DNA of 64,000 nucleotides from Streptantibioticus ferralitis. GTDB taxonomy: Bacteria; Actinomycetota; Actinomycetes; Streptomycetales; Streptomycetaceae. Shown here one piece after another: positions 22,964-31,660 of this stretch. The translations under genes and the position numbers were made by a program. The stretch is taken from positions 1-64,000 of the forward strand of contig NZ_JARHTQ010000035.1 in the NCBI RefSeq assembly GCF_029223525.1. The letters run 5' to 3'. Position 1 is the stretch's first letter; each line of letters begins with the position of its first letter. The notes below the pieces were generated by a model. That model searched no databases. It was not told the origin of the DNA and saw only the letters and a list, made by a program, of their open reading frames with translations.

Positions 22964-23941
22964 TCACGCCGCTTCGTGGTCGAAGCCGGTGTCCCGGGCC
23001 ATCCGCTTGAGCTCGACAAGGGCGTGCTTCTCGATCTGCCGGATGCGCTCGCGGGTCAGGCCGTGCTGCTTGCCGACCTCGGTCAGCGTCCGCTCCTTGC
23101 CGTCGTCCATGCCGTAGCGCGCGCGGATGATCGAGGCGGTACGGCCGTCGAGGCGGCCGATCAGGTCCTCAAGTTCCTCCCGGCGCAGCATGACCAGGAC
23201 CGAGTCCTCGGGCGAGGTGGCCGAGGTGTCCTCCACCAGATCGCCGAACTGGGTCTCGCCCTCGTCGTCCACGGACATGTTGAGGCTCACCGGGTCGCGC
23301 GCCCAGTCGAGCACATCGGCTATGCGCTCGGGCGACGCGCCTAGTTCGGCGGCGATCTCGGCGGGTTCCGGGTCACGCCCGTGCTCACGGTTGAACTCCC
23401 GCTGCACCCTGCGGATCCGGCCCAACTCCTCAACGAGGTGGACGGGCAGCCGGATCGTGCGCGACTGGTCCGCGATCGAGCGGGTGATGGCCTGCCGGAT
23501 CCACCAGGTCGCGTACGTCGAGAACTTGAAGCCCTTGGCGTAGTCGAACTTCTCCACCGCCCGGACCAAGCCCGCGTTGCCCTCCTGGATGAGATCCAGC
23601 AGCGGTAGTCCGCTGCGCGGATAGCGGCGCGCGACCGCGACGACCAGGCGCAGGTTGGAACGGATGAAGACGTCCTTGGCGCGCGCTCCGGCCTGGACGA
23701 GTGCGCGCAGCTCGTCCTCGCCCGCCCCCGCTGCGGTCTTCCCCTCGTCGAGCAGGTGCTCGGCGAATACCCCGGCCTCGATGACCCTGGACAGCTCGAC
23801 CTCCTGCGCCGCGTCGAGGAGCGGGGTCCGCGCGATTTCGTCGAGGTACATACCGACCAGATCGCGGTCAGCCGCCTCGCCGCCAGTGGCGCGAACACTG
23901 CTGGGCCCGTCAGTGCGACGGGCAACGGCACGGGTTGCCAT
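22964..23941 (-). CDS. hrdD: RNA polymerase group 2 sigma factor HrdD
   Basis: 325 residues from the ATG at 23941 with GAGGGAG upstream. Region 1.2 is DLVGMYLDEIARTPLLDAAQ. Region 2 is SNLRLVVAVARRYPRSGLPL, then DLIQEGNAGLVRAVEKFDY and FSTYATWWIRQAI. Region 3 is RTIRLPVHLVEELGRIRR. Region 4 has LTEVGKQHGLTRERIRQIE, the -35-binding helix-turn-helix. There is no large region 1.1, which marks a non-essential group 2 sigma factor. The short length, context and following small acidic gene point to HrdD rather than HrdA, HrdB or HrdC. About 200 bases of upstream DNA separate it from the divergent acetyltransferase. Confidence 0.92.
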   Translation of the reverse strand: MATRAVARRTDGPSSVRATGGEAADRDLVGMYLDEIARTPLLDAAQEVELSRVIEAGVFAEHLLDEGKTAAGAGEDELRALVQAGARAKDVFIRSNLRLVVAVARRYPRSGLPLLDLIQEGNAGLVRAVEKFDYAKGFKFSTYATWWIRQAITRSIADQSRTIRLPVHLVEELGRIRRVQREFNREHGRDPEPAEIAAELGASPERIADVLDWARDPVSLNMSVDDEGETQFGDLVEDTSATSPEDSVLVMLRREELEDLIGRLDGRTASIIRARYGMDDGKERTLTEVGKQHGLTRERIRQIEKHALVELKRMARDTGFDHEAA

Positions 23942-24141
23942 GCGTGCTCCCTCTGCGTGGTTCGGTCGCGTAAACAGTGATCTCTATTCAGTGCTCTCGG
24001 CTGGATGGACACCGCTTTTCGCGTGCCCACTCAGTGGGAGACAACGACTGGAATCCGGACAGAATTCCCAAGCGGCTCGCTCATTTTCGTGATCTTGCAG
24101 TATCCTGCTGCGCTTTCCCCGGGCAGCTGGAGGCGCACATC

Positions 24142-24654
24142 GTGACCAACCATGCGGAAGTGCAGATCAGGCCTGCTGCGCAGGCCGATCTGGAGCAGCT
24201 CACCGCCCTCTACAACCACTACATCCTGGGGACGCACATCACCTTCGACACGGTTGCCTTCACCCCCGAACAGCGGCAGCCGTGGCTCGCCGCCCACCAC
24301 GGCCATGGACCGCACCGGCTCTTCGTCGCACAGGAGCGCGGGCGGGTGCTCGGTTACGCGTCCAGCGACCCGTTCCGCCCCAAGCCCGCGTACCGCACAT
24401 CGGTGGAGACCACCGTCTACTGCGCACCGGACGCGGGCGGCCGCGGTGTCGGCACGCTGCTGTACAAGACCCTCTTCGAGGCGATCGCCGACCAGGACCT
24501 GCACCGCGCGTACGCCGGTATCGCCCTGCCCAACGAGGCATCGGTACGACTGCACACCCGCTTCGGCTTCCGCCAGTGCGGGCTGTACACGGAGTCGGGC
24601 CGCAAGTTCGGCCGCTACTGGGATGTGGCCCGCTTCGAGAAGGAACTCGGCTAG
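24142..24654 (+). CDS. GNAT acetyltransferase, phosphinothricin-acetyltransferase-like
   Basis: 170 residues from the GTG at 24142 with GGAGG 8 bases upstream; the longer frame from 23977 lacks a ribosome-binding site and conserved sequence. IRPAAQADLEQLTALYNHYI opens the domain. VYCAPDAGGRGVGTLLYKTL is the acetyl-CoA loop, and ALPNEASVRLHTRFGFRQCG the C-terminal block shared with PAT/MddA-type enzymes. Substrate could be methionine sulfone/sulfoximine-type amino acids or phosphinothricin; this cannot be fixed from sequence. Its stop overlaps the convergent marR stop at a shared CTAG. Confidence 0.85.
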   Translation: MTNHAEVQIRPAAQADLEQLTALYNHYILGTHITFDTVAFTPEQRQPWLAAHHGHGPHRLFVAQERGRVLGYASSDPFRPKPAYRTSVETTVYCAPDAGGRGVGTLLYKTLFEAIADQDLHRAYAGIALPNEASVRLHTRFGFRQCGLYTESGRKFGRYWDVARFEKELG

Positions 24655-25142
24655 CGCCGCCAGGGCAGGTCGGCGCCGCCGTGCGGAGCCAGCCCCTCGG
24701 CGACCGTCCGCATGATCTCGCCGAGCTGCCGGACCTGCTCATCGCTCAGCTGGTCGAACAGTGCGCCGCGCACCGCCTCCACATGCCCGGGCGCGGCCGC
24801 TGCCAGCGCCGCGAACCCCTCGTCGGTCAGCACCGCCATCTGGCCGCGGCGGTCCGTGGGGCAGTCCTCACGGCGCGCCCAGCCGTTCTGCTCAAGACGG
24901 GCGACCGCGTGCGACAGCCGACTGCGGGTGATCTTCGAGCGTTCCGCGAGGTCGGTCATCCGCATCCGGCGCCCGGGCGATTCGGAGAGCCAGACCAGCA
25001 GCGAGTAGTAGGTGTGCGGCATCCCGGAGTCGCGCTGCAACTGGCGGTCGATGTGATCGGAGAGCAGTTGGGTCGCGGCCATGTAGGCACGCCAGGTCTT
25101 CTGCTGCTCGTCGTCCAGCCAACGCGGTTCCGTCGTCGCCAT
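24651..25142 (-). CDS. MarR-family transcriptional regulator
   Basis: 163 residues from the ATG at 25142. Winged helix-turn-helix: RMRMTDLAERSKITRSRLSH is the recognition helix and LEQNGWARREDCPTDRRGQM the wing with its characteristic DxRG. A perfect 12-bp palindrome 20 bases upstream of the start is a likely operator. The divergence/convergence pattern pairs it with the acetyltransferase on one side and the DHA2-type exporter on the other; the exporter is transcribed in the same direction, upstream of it. Confidence 0.9.
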   Translation of the reverse strand: MATTEPRWLDDEQQKTWRAYMAATQLLSDHIDRQLQRDSGMPHTYYSLLVWLSESPGRRMRMTDLAERSKITRSRLSHAVARLEQNGWARREDCPTDRRGQMAVLTDEGFAALAAAAPGHVEAVRGALFDQLSDEQVRQLGEIMRTVAEGLAPHGGADLPWRR

Positions 25143-25161
25143 ACCTCCAGCCTACGACTAC

Positions 25162-25173
25162 TTGAATATTCAA
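25162..25173. promoter_or_regulatory. Palindromic MarR-type operator
   Basis: TTGAATATTCAA is a perfect 12-base palindrome 20 bases upstream of the marR start codon. AT-rich palindromes of this form are typical MarR sites, and the surrounding DNA is very GC-rich. Confidence 0.6.
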
Positions 25174-25180
25174 TGACGAT

Positions 25181-25211
25181 GCCCCGCCTCCTTACGAAAA
25201 GGAAGCGGGGC
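25181..25211. terminator. Hairpin after the DHA2 exporter gene
   Basis: GCCCCGCCTCCTT (25181-25193) pairs with AAGGAAGCGGGGC (25199-25211) with one mismatch. It lies 76 bases past the exporter stop (minus strand) and upstream of marR. Confidence 0.6.
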
Positions 25212-25286
25212 GGTGAACGTCGTACGGCTCGGCGCCGGGCCCCCGGCGCCGAGCCTCAGTACGCGACGGGACTCGGTGCCCGGGCC

Positions 25287-26801
25287 TCAGTGCGCGACAA
25301 CCGGAATCGGAACGTCGGCGACCTCGTCGTCACCCGAGGCGGCCGGAGCGCCGCCCTGGTGGCCGGTGTTGATCGCGAAGAACGCGATCGCAGCGGCGAG
25401 CACCAGGATGCCGACCGCCCACCAGATCGCGGCGGCGTACCCGTGCACCATGGCGTGCAGCTGCAGCGCCTTCGCGGCCTGCGGCGAGCGCACGTCCGCC
25501 AGGTGGGCCTTGGCGTACGCCGTGGTGGCGCTGGCCGCGATGGTGTTCAGCAGCGCGGTGCCGATCGAACCGCCCACCTGCTGCGAGGTGTTGACCATCG
25601 CGGAGGCGACACCGGCGTCGCGCGGCTGGACGCCGTGCGTGGCCAGGCTCATCGCAGGCATGAACGCGGTACCCATGCCCAGGCCCAGCAGGACCAGGGC
25701 GGGCAGGATCAGCGCCGGGTACGAGCTGTCGACCTTGATCTGGGTCAGGATCAGCATGCCGATGGCGGCGACCACAAAGCCGGGTCCCATCAGCAGCCGG
25801 GGCCGCACCCGGGTCATCAGCCGGGCGCCGATCTGCGTCGAACCGGTGATCATGCCCACGACCATCGGCAGGAACGCCACGCCGCTGGCCACCGGGGTGT
25901 AGCCCTTGACGACCTGCATGTAGTACGTGAGGAAGAGGAACAGGCCGAACATGCCGATCACGGCGAGGCCCAGCGAGGCGAACACACCGCCGCGGTTCCG
26001 CTCGGTCACCACGCGCAGCGGCAGCAGCGGCGAGGCGACCCGGGACTCGACGAACACGAACGCGAGCAGCAGCACCCCGGCCGCCACGAACAGACCGATG
26101 GTGATCCCGGCGCCCCAGCCGTCGGACTCGGCGCGGGTGAACCCGTAGACCAGCGAGACCAGGCCGAGCGTGGCCAGCAGCACACCGGGGATGTCCAGCC
26201 GGTTGCGGTTGCGGGTGCCCTCGGGCTCGTGGATCACGGAGATCGCACCGATCGCGGCGACCACCGCGAAGCCGATGTTGACGAACAGCGCCCAGCGCCA
26301 GTTGAGGTACTCGGTCAGTACACCACCGAGCATCAGGCCGATGGCAGCGCCACCGCCCGCGATGGCGCCGTAGATGCCGAACGCCTTGGCGCGCTCCTTG
26401 GCCTCGGTGAACATCACCGAGAGCAGCGAGAGCGCGGCGGGCGCCAGCAGCGCGCCGAACACGCCCTGCAGCGCGCGGGCACCGAGCAGCATGCTGGTGT
26501 TGACCGCGGCGCCGCCGATCGCGGAAGCGCCCGCGAAGCCGAGCAGACCGATGATGAACGCGCGCTTACGGCCCGCGAGGTCGGCTATTCGACCGCCGAA
26601 CAGCAGCAGTCCGCCGAAGGCCAGCGTGTAAGCGGTGATCACCCACTGCCGGTTGCCGTCGGAGATACCGAGGTCGTGCTGAGCGGAGGGCAGCGCGATA
26701 TTCACGATGGTCGCGTCCAGCACGACCATCAGTTGGGCGATGGCGATGAATACGAGCGCTTTCCAGCGTCTCGGGTCAAGCGGAGGTGCGCCAGCAGGCA
26801 T
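25287..26801 (-). CDS. DHA2-family (14-TMS) MFS drug exporter
   Basis: 504 residues from the ATG at 26801 with AGGTGG upstream. LMVVLDATIVNIALPSAQHD is motif D1 in helix 1, LLLFGGRIADLAGRKRAFII is motif A, and GARALQGVFGALLAPAALSL is motif B/C of the QacA/EmrB type. About 14 hydrophobic segments are visible. It belongs to the same minus-strand unit as the TetR regulator 79 bases upstream, which probably represses it. Substrate unknown; a toxin or antibiotic exporter is likely from the family. Confidence 0.9.
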   Translation of the reverse strand: MPAGAPPLDPRRWKALVFIAIAQLMVVLDATIVNIALPSAQHDLGISDGNRQWVITAYTLAFGGLLLFGGRIADLAGRKRAFIIGLLGFAGASAIGGAAVNTSMLLGARALQGVFGALLAPAALSLLSVMFTEAKERAKAFGIYGAIAGGGAAIGLMLGGVLTEYLNWRWALFVNIGFAVVAAIGAISVIHEPEGTRNRNRLDIPGVLLATLGLVSLVYGFTRAESDGWGAGITIGLFVAAGVLLLAFVFVESRVASPLLPLRVVTERNRGGVFASLGLAVIGMFGLFLFLTYYMQVVKGYTPVASGVAFLPMVVGMITGSTQIGARLMTRVRPRLLMGPGFVVAAIGMLILTQIKVDSSYPALILPALVLLGLGMGTAFMPAMSLATHGVQPRDAGVASAMVNTSQQVGGSIGTALLNTIAASATTAYAKAHLADVRSPQAAKALQLHAMVHGYAAAIWWAVGILVLAAAIAFFAINTGHQGGAPAASGDDEVADVPIPVVAH

Positions 26802-26880
26802 GGGTGGGACCACCTAGGGATGCGGAGAAGGGCAAGAAGTCTCGAAAAACGTGATGCTATGGGGATATTGCGGGGAACGC

Positions 26881-27525
26881 TCAGGATTTTTGCTGCAGAT
26901 CCTCAAGCGTCACTGCGCTTCCCGGCAGTTCGGACCGTGCGGGAGCCCGAAGACCGTCCAGGAAGAGCTGCAGATGGCGATGGGTGAATCGGTCGATGGT
27001 GAAGCAGGCCGTGCCGGGCAGCGGCCGGGTGAGTTGGGACAGTGCGACCATCAGGTCGCCGACGGCGACATCGGCACGAAGCTGGCCCGATCGGTGCGCA
27101 CTGTCGATCAGTGCCTCCATGGCCACCGTCAAGTGATCACTTGAAGCGACGAGTTCGGGGTCACCCTCTTCGAACGCGCCGGACAATAGCGTACACAACA
27201 CGCCGACCCGCTCATCCGCCGCCTGGTGCACGAAGCGCTGCAGCGCCTCGAACGGATCCGGCGCCTCGGCCAGTGCGGCCTCGGCCCCCTCCGCGAGGCG
27301 GCCCAGCACCGACAGCGTCACCGTGCGGATCAGCTGCTGACGGTCGGCGAAGTGGCGGTAGAGGGTGGCGTTTCCGACCCCGGCACGCCGGGCGATCTCG
27401 TCCAGCGGAAAGTCGGGGCCGTGCTCTACGAGCGCCTCGCGGGCAGCGGTGACGATGCGCTCCCGGTTGCGCGACGCGTCCGCCCGCAGCCGGGGCCGCT
27501 GACGCTCGACGGCGACACTGCCCAT
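26881..27525 (-). CDS. TetR-family regulator of the adjacent exporter
   Basis: 214 residues from the ATG at 27525 with AAGGAG 9 bases upstream; the longer frame to 27600 is rejected for lack of a ribosome-binding site. LDEIARRAGVGNATLYRHFA is the DNA-binding helix-turn-helix (residues about 40-60). The C-terminal ligand domain is alpha-helical without recognisable ligand residues. It is the first gene of a two-gene unit with the DHA2 exporter, a common self-regulated arrangement. Confidence 0.9.
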   Translation of the reverse strand: MGSVAVERQRPRLRADASRNRERIVTAAREALVEHGPDFPLDEIARRAGVGNATLYRHFADRQQLIRTVTLSVLGRLAEGAEAALAEAPDPFEALQRFVHQAADERVGVLCTLLSGAFEEGDPELVASSDHLTVAMEALIDSAHRSGQLRADVAVGDLMVALSQLTRPLPGTACFTIDRFTHRHLQLFLDGLRAPARSELPGSAVTLEDLQQKS

Positions 27526-27680
27526 GGAGGCACTCCTTCCGTTTCGTTGGGGTTCACCGGGCCTGAGCCCGAAGAAGGGGTACGGCCAGGTTTCGGCCAA
27601 CCATGGAGTTAAACGGGGAGAACTCCCCCGGATATTTCAGCGGGAGATGTGACGTGCGCCACAAGGGGTTTGGGGTGGCG

Positions 27681-27830
27681 TTAGGTGGGGGCGCTCGCCG
27701 CCCGCCGCCCCCGTAGCGAGGCCGCGTACGAGACCAGCAGCCCGCCCGCCGCCCACGCGGCCAGCGCCCACCAGGCGACCGAGGTGCCGTTGCCGTGGAA
27801 GTAGACGGTGTTGCCTGCTAGGCCGTTCGG
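27681..27830 (-). pseudogene. C-terminal fragment of a membrane transport protein
   Basis: The minus-strand frame ending at 27681 reads NTVYFHGNGTSVAWWALAAW, then AAGGLLVSYAASLRGRR, like the last membrane helix of a large ABC-2/YhgE-type permease. Upstream of about 27830 the frame loses this character. I infer a decayed remnant of about 45 residues. The remaining bases between 27601 and 27957 hold no other gene I can support. Confidence 0.4.
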
Positions 27831-27957
27831 GCGCCTACCAGTCGGTAACGAGATCTTGGAAACCGACGACAACACCGGCCCCGTACCGCTAGAAGAGGTG
27901 GAGCACGGCCCAGTTCGACGACTCGACACTCGAAAACGTGACCTGGAGTGACGCCCG

Positions 27958-29715
27958 ATGACCCAGCCGCGCCCGTCCCTGCGCATCGCCAACTGCTCCG
28001 GCTTCTACGGCGACCGGCTCTCCGCCGCCCGCGAGATGGTCGAGGGCGGGCCCATCGACGTACTGACCGGGGACTACCTGGCCGAACTCACCATGCTCAT
28101 CCTGTGGAAGGCCCGACAACGCGACCCGCAGGGCGGCTACGCGGTGTCGTTCCTCGCCCAGATGCGCGATGTGCTCGGCAGCTGCCTGGAACGCGGCATC
28201 AAGGTCGTCGTCAACGCGGGTGGTCTCAACCCGGCGGGCCTCGCGGCCGAACTCGGCGAGCTCGCCGCCCTCGCCGGGCTGGCCCCGAAGATCGCCTACC
28301 TGGAGGGTGACGACCTGCTGCCCCGGCTGCCCCAACTGCGCGCCGCGGGCGAGCGGTTCGCGCATCTGTCGACCGGGCAGCCGCTCGCCGACGCCGGTGT
28401 GGAGCCGGTGACGGCCAATGCCTACCTCGGCGCCTGGGGCATCACCGAAGCGCTGCGCGCCGGGGCCGACGTCGTCATCTGCGGTCGTGTCACCGACGCC
28501 TCGCTGGTCGTCGGGCCCGCCGCCTGGGCCTTCGACTGGGCGCTCGACGACTGGGACCGGCTCGCGGGCGCCGTCACCGCGGGGCACATCATCGAATGCG
28601 GCGCCCAGGCCACCGGCGGCAACTACTCGTTCTTCACCGAGCTCGACCACCCGGTCCACCCCGGCTTCCCGATCGCCGAGATGTATCCGGACGGGTCGTG
28701 CGTCATAACCAAGCACCAGGGCACGGGTGGGGCGGTCACCATCGACACCGTCACCGCGCAGTTGCTGTACGAGATAGAGCGGCCCAGCTATCCGAACGCC
28801 GACGTCATAGCACGCTTCGACACCGCCGTGCTGGCCCAGGACGGCCCGGACCGGGTGCGGGTCTCCGGCGTCCGGGGCGAGCCCGCGCCCGACACGCTCA
28901 AGGTCTGCCTCAACTACCGCGGCGGCTACCGCAACACGGCCGCCTTCGTCCTGACCGGGTTGGACCTCGACGCGAAGGCGCGCTTCGCCCAGGCCGCGCT
29001 GCTCGACGCGGTGGGCGGCCGGGACCGCTTCGCCGAACTCGACATCCGGCTGGACGGCTCGACCGCGTCGGACGGCACGGCGCGGCTTGTCGTGACAGCC
29101 AAGGACCCCGACAAGGAGAGGGTCGGCCGCGCCCTGTTCACCGCCATCGCGGGCACCGGCCTGTCCAGCTATCCCGGCTTCCACATGGAGCAGGCCTCGC
29201 CGCACCCCACCGAGTACGGGATCTACTGGCCCGCGCTGGTCTGGGCCGACGCGGTACACGCCGAGGTGGTGCTGGCCGACAACACCCGCATATCCGTACC
29301 GCGCCCCCCGGTACGTCCGCACGTTGTGTCAGCGGATGTGCCGGCGGACCCGGCGCCCAGCATGCCCGGGCCGTACGTCAGCGTTCCGCTCGGCAGGATC
29401 GCCGGAGCGCGCTCCGGCGACAAGGGCGGCGACGCCAACGTGGGGCTGTGGGCCCGCGACGACCTGGCCTACACCTGGCTGCGCGGCTATCTGGACGTGG
29501 AGCGGCTACGGCAGCTGCTGCCCGAAGCGGCCGAGTTGGCCATCAGCCGCTACGAGCTGCCGAACCTGCGGGCGCTGAACTTCGTCGTACACGGGCTGCT
29601 CGGCGACGGTGTGGCCGCCTCCACCCGGCCCGACCCACAGGCCAAAAGCCTTGGCGAGTATCTGCGGGCCCGCCCCGTGGACATCCCCGAGGCCCTGCTG
29701 ACGGATAGGTCGTGA
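27958..29715 (+). CDS. AtuA-like (DUF1446) acyclic-terpene-utilisation family protein
   Basis: 585 residues. RIANCSGFYGDRLSAAREMV opens the conserved domain, with DVLTGDYLAELTMLIL, VNAGGLNPAGLA and VICGRVTDASLVVGPAAWAF following, all typical of AtuA/DUF1446 proteins. The C-terminal 110 residues contain RIAGARSGDKGGDANVGLWA, a second conserved domain often found as a separate AtuA-associated subunit; here both are fused. AtuA is required for citronellol/geraniol degradation in Pseudomonas. In actinobacteria the pathway is unproven, and no atu neighbours occur here. Confidence 0.85.
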   Translation: MTQPRPSLRIANCSGFYGDRLSAAREMVEGGPIDVLTGDYLAELTMLILWKARQRDPQGGYAVSFLAQMRDVLGSCLERGIKVVVNAGGLNPAGLAAELGELAALAGLAPKIAYLEGDDLLPRLPQLRAAGERFAHLSTGQPLADAGVEPVTANAYLGAWGITEALRAGADVVICGRVTDASLVVGPAAWAFDWALDDWDRLAGAVTAGHIIECGAQATGGNYSFFTELDHPVHPGFPIAEMYPDGSCVITKHQGTGGAVTIDTVTAQLLYEIERPSYPNADVIARFDTAVLAQDGPDRVRVSGVRGEPAPDTLKVCLNYRGGYRNTAAFVLTGLDLDAKARFAQAALLDAVGGRDRFAELDIRLDGSTASDGTARLVVTAKDPDKERVGRALFTAIAGTGLSSYPGFHMEQASPHPTEYGIYWPALVWADAVHAEVVLADNTRISVPRPPVRPHVVSADVPADPAPSMPGPYVSVPLGRIAGARSGDKGGDANVGLWARDDLAYTWLRGYLDVERLRQLLPEAAELAISRYELPNLRALNFVVHGLLGDGVAASTRPDPQAKSLGEYLRARPVDIPEALLTDRS

Positions 29716-29899
29716 CCCGCGCGTAACCCCGGCTTGGGGCTTCGGTGACCGGTCCTTGAACCTCCGATAACCAAGATCTGAGGGCCGACTGTGGAACTGC
29801 CCACATTGTCCGGGCCAGCGGCTTTGCCGGTGCCAGGGCTGCGTAATCTTGGGCCGCGTCGCCTGCACCGGGCCGGCGAAAGCACGGAGGGAACGACCC

Positions 29900-30073
29900 G
29901 TGGACAACACCATCCTGCACAAGGCGATTTTTCTGCTTCGCGACTGCCACGAGCCCGAGCAGCAGGTCGTCGAGGGCCTGAAGAACTACTTCCCGGAGCT
30001 GTCGCTGGGCGAGCGCGAGCGCTACGCCAGCGAGGCCTGGGACATGGTGCACGGAAAGCACTCCGCGATCTGA
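29900..30073 (+). CDS. Small conserved hypothetical protein
   Basis: 57 residues from the GTG at 29900, preceded by GGAGGGAA. DNTILHKAIFLLRDCHEPEQ, then QVVEGLKNYFPELSLGERER, predicts a compact helical protein without cysteine pairs or signal peptide. It is followed 18 bases later by a very strong terminator, so it forms its own transcript. I do not recognise a function. Confidence 0.75.
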   Translation: MDNTILHKAIFLLRDCHEPEQQVVEGLKNYFPELSLGERERYASEAWDMVHGKHSAI

Positions 30074-30090
30074 CCGCCGCCGCGCCGCTC

Positions 30091-30131
30091 ACCGGTGGCC
30101 GGGCCCTTCGGGGGCCCGGCCACCGGTCTTT
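30091..30131 (+). terminator. Intrinsic terminator
   Basis: A 16-bp perfect stem, ACCGGTGGCCGGGCCC (30091-30106) with 30112-30127, loop TTCGG, followed by CTTTT. It directly follows the 57-residue protein gene and precedes the flavoprotein gene. Confidence 0.9.
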
Positions 30132-30282
30132 TGTGCGCCCGTACCGCCGCACTCAGCAGGCGGACTCCGCTCCGGCCCAGAAAGATGGGGGTGAGCGCCG
30201 CGAACGGGGCAGACGAGCAGTACGAAGGGCAAGCCCCATGGTGGGCGACAGGCCCCAGCGTAGGCGAGAAGGGACGGACACC

Positions 30283-31647
30283 GTGGCACGACCCAAGATT
30301 CTCGTAGTGGGCGCCGGATTCGCCGGAGTCAGCTGCATACGCCGTCTGGAGCGCAGGCTCGCCCCGGAAGAGGCGGACATCGCCCTGGTCACCCCGTACT
30401 CCTACCAGCTCTATCTGCCGCTGCTGCCCCAGGTCGCCTCGGGCATCCTCACCCCGCAGTCCGTGGCGCTCTCACTGCGCCGCAACACCAAACACCGCAC
30501 CAAGATCATGCCCGGCGGTGCCATCGGTGTGGACACCAAGTCCAAGATCTGCGTCACCCGCATGATCACCGGCCAGATCGTCGACGAGCCCTACGACTAC
30601 ATCGTGGTGGCCCCCGGCAGCATCACCCGGACCTTCGCCATTCCCGGGCTCACCGAGTACGGGCGAGGCATGAAGACGCTCGCCGAGGCCGCGTACATCC
30701 GGGACCACGTCATCTCCCAGCTGGACCTGGCCGACGCCAGCCAGGACGAGGACGAGCGGGCCTCCCGGCTGCAGTTCGTGGTGGTCGGCGGCGGCTACGC
30801 GGGCACCGAGACCGCCGCCTGCCTGCAGCGCCTGACCAGCAACGCGGTCAAGCGCTATCCGCGGCTCGATCCGCGGCTGATCAAGTGGCATCTGATCGAC
30901 ATCGCGCCCAGGCTGATGCCCGAACTGGGCGAGAACCTGGGCCGCAGCGCGATGGAGGTGCTGCAGCGGCGCGGTATCGAGGTGTCGCTGGGGGTGTCGA
31001 TCGCCGAGGCGGGCATCGACAAGGTGACGTTCACCGACGGACGGGTCCTGCCGTGCCGGACCCTGATCTGGACCGCGGGCGTCGTCGCCAGCCCGCTGGT
31101 CGCCACGCTCGGCGCCGAGACGGTACGCGGCCGGCTGGCGGTGACCGCCGAGATGACCCTGCCGGGGTTCGACGGGGTCTTCGCACTCGGTGACGCGGCG
31201 GCCGTACCCGACCTCGCCAAGGGCGACGGCGCGGTGTGCCCGCCCACCGCCCAGCACGCGATGCGGCAGGGCCGGGTGGCGGCCGAGAACGTCATCTCCA
31301 GCATGCGCGGCCGCCCCCTGCAGCCCTATGTGCACAAGGACCTGGGCCTGGTCGTCGATCTCGGCGGCAAGGACGCGGTCTCCAAGCCGCTCGGCATCGA
31401 ACTGCGCGGTCTCCCGGCGCAGGCGGTGGCCCGCGGATACCACTGGTCGGCGTTGCGGACCAATGTGGCCAAGGTCCGGGTGTTGACCAACTGGATGATC
31501 AACGCCGCCGCGGGCGATGACTTCGTCCGGATCGGCTTCCTGTCCCAAAAGCCCGCCAAACTGGAGGACTTCGAGTACACCGATGTGTATCTGAGTCCGG
31601 AGCAGGTGCGCGAGCACACCGCGTCGATCACCGCCCGCGGCCGTTGA
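30283..31647 (+). CDS. Type II NADH dehydrogenase-like FAD/NAD(P) oxidoreductase
   Basis: 454 residues from the GTG at 30283 (SD-like AAGGGACGG). Two Rossmann motifs: ILVVGAGFAGVSCIRRLE (FAD, residues 6-23) and FVVVGGGYAGTETAACLQ (NADH, about 163-180). GVFALGDAAAVPD is the second FAD-contacting block. The AQHAMRQGRVAAENV segment matches the quinone-site region of NDH-2 enzymes, and a C-terminal region (WSALRTNVAKVRVLTNWMIN) could form the membrane-anchoring helix. Expected to oxidise NADH and reduce menaquinone at the membrane without proton pumping. Carotenoid or rubredoxin-type reductase activities are less likely. Confidence 0.88.
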   Translation: MARPKILVVGAGFAGVSCIRRLERRLAPEEADIALVTPYSYQLYLPLLPQVASGILTPQSVALSLRRNTKHRTKIMPGGAIGVDTKSKICVTRMITGQIVDEPYDYIVVAPGSITRTFAIPGLTEYGRGMKTLAEAAYIRDHVISQLDLADASQDEDERASRLQFVVVGGGYAGTETAACLQRLTSNAVKRYPRLDPRLIKWHLIDIAPRLMPELGENLGRSAMEVLQRRGIEVSLGVSIAEAGIDKVTFTDGRVLPCRTLIWTAGVVASPLVATLGAETVRGRLAVTAEMTLPGFDGVFALGDAAAVPDLAKGDGAVCPPTAQHAMRQGRVAAENVISSMRGRPLQPYVHKDLGLVVDLGGKDAVSKPLGIELRGLPAQAVARGYHWSALRTNVAKVRVLTNWMINAAAGDDFVRIGFLSQKPAKLEDFEYTDVYLSPEQVREHTASITARGR

Positions 31648-31660
31648 GCACGAGCCGGCG

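Noticed and set aside
24282-26987. 901-codon plus-strand ORF across acetyltransferase, MarR and exporter genes
   Set aside because: Spans three well-supported genes on both strands and has no recognisable domain.
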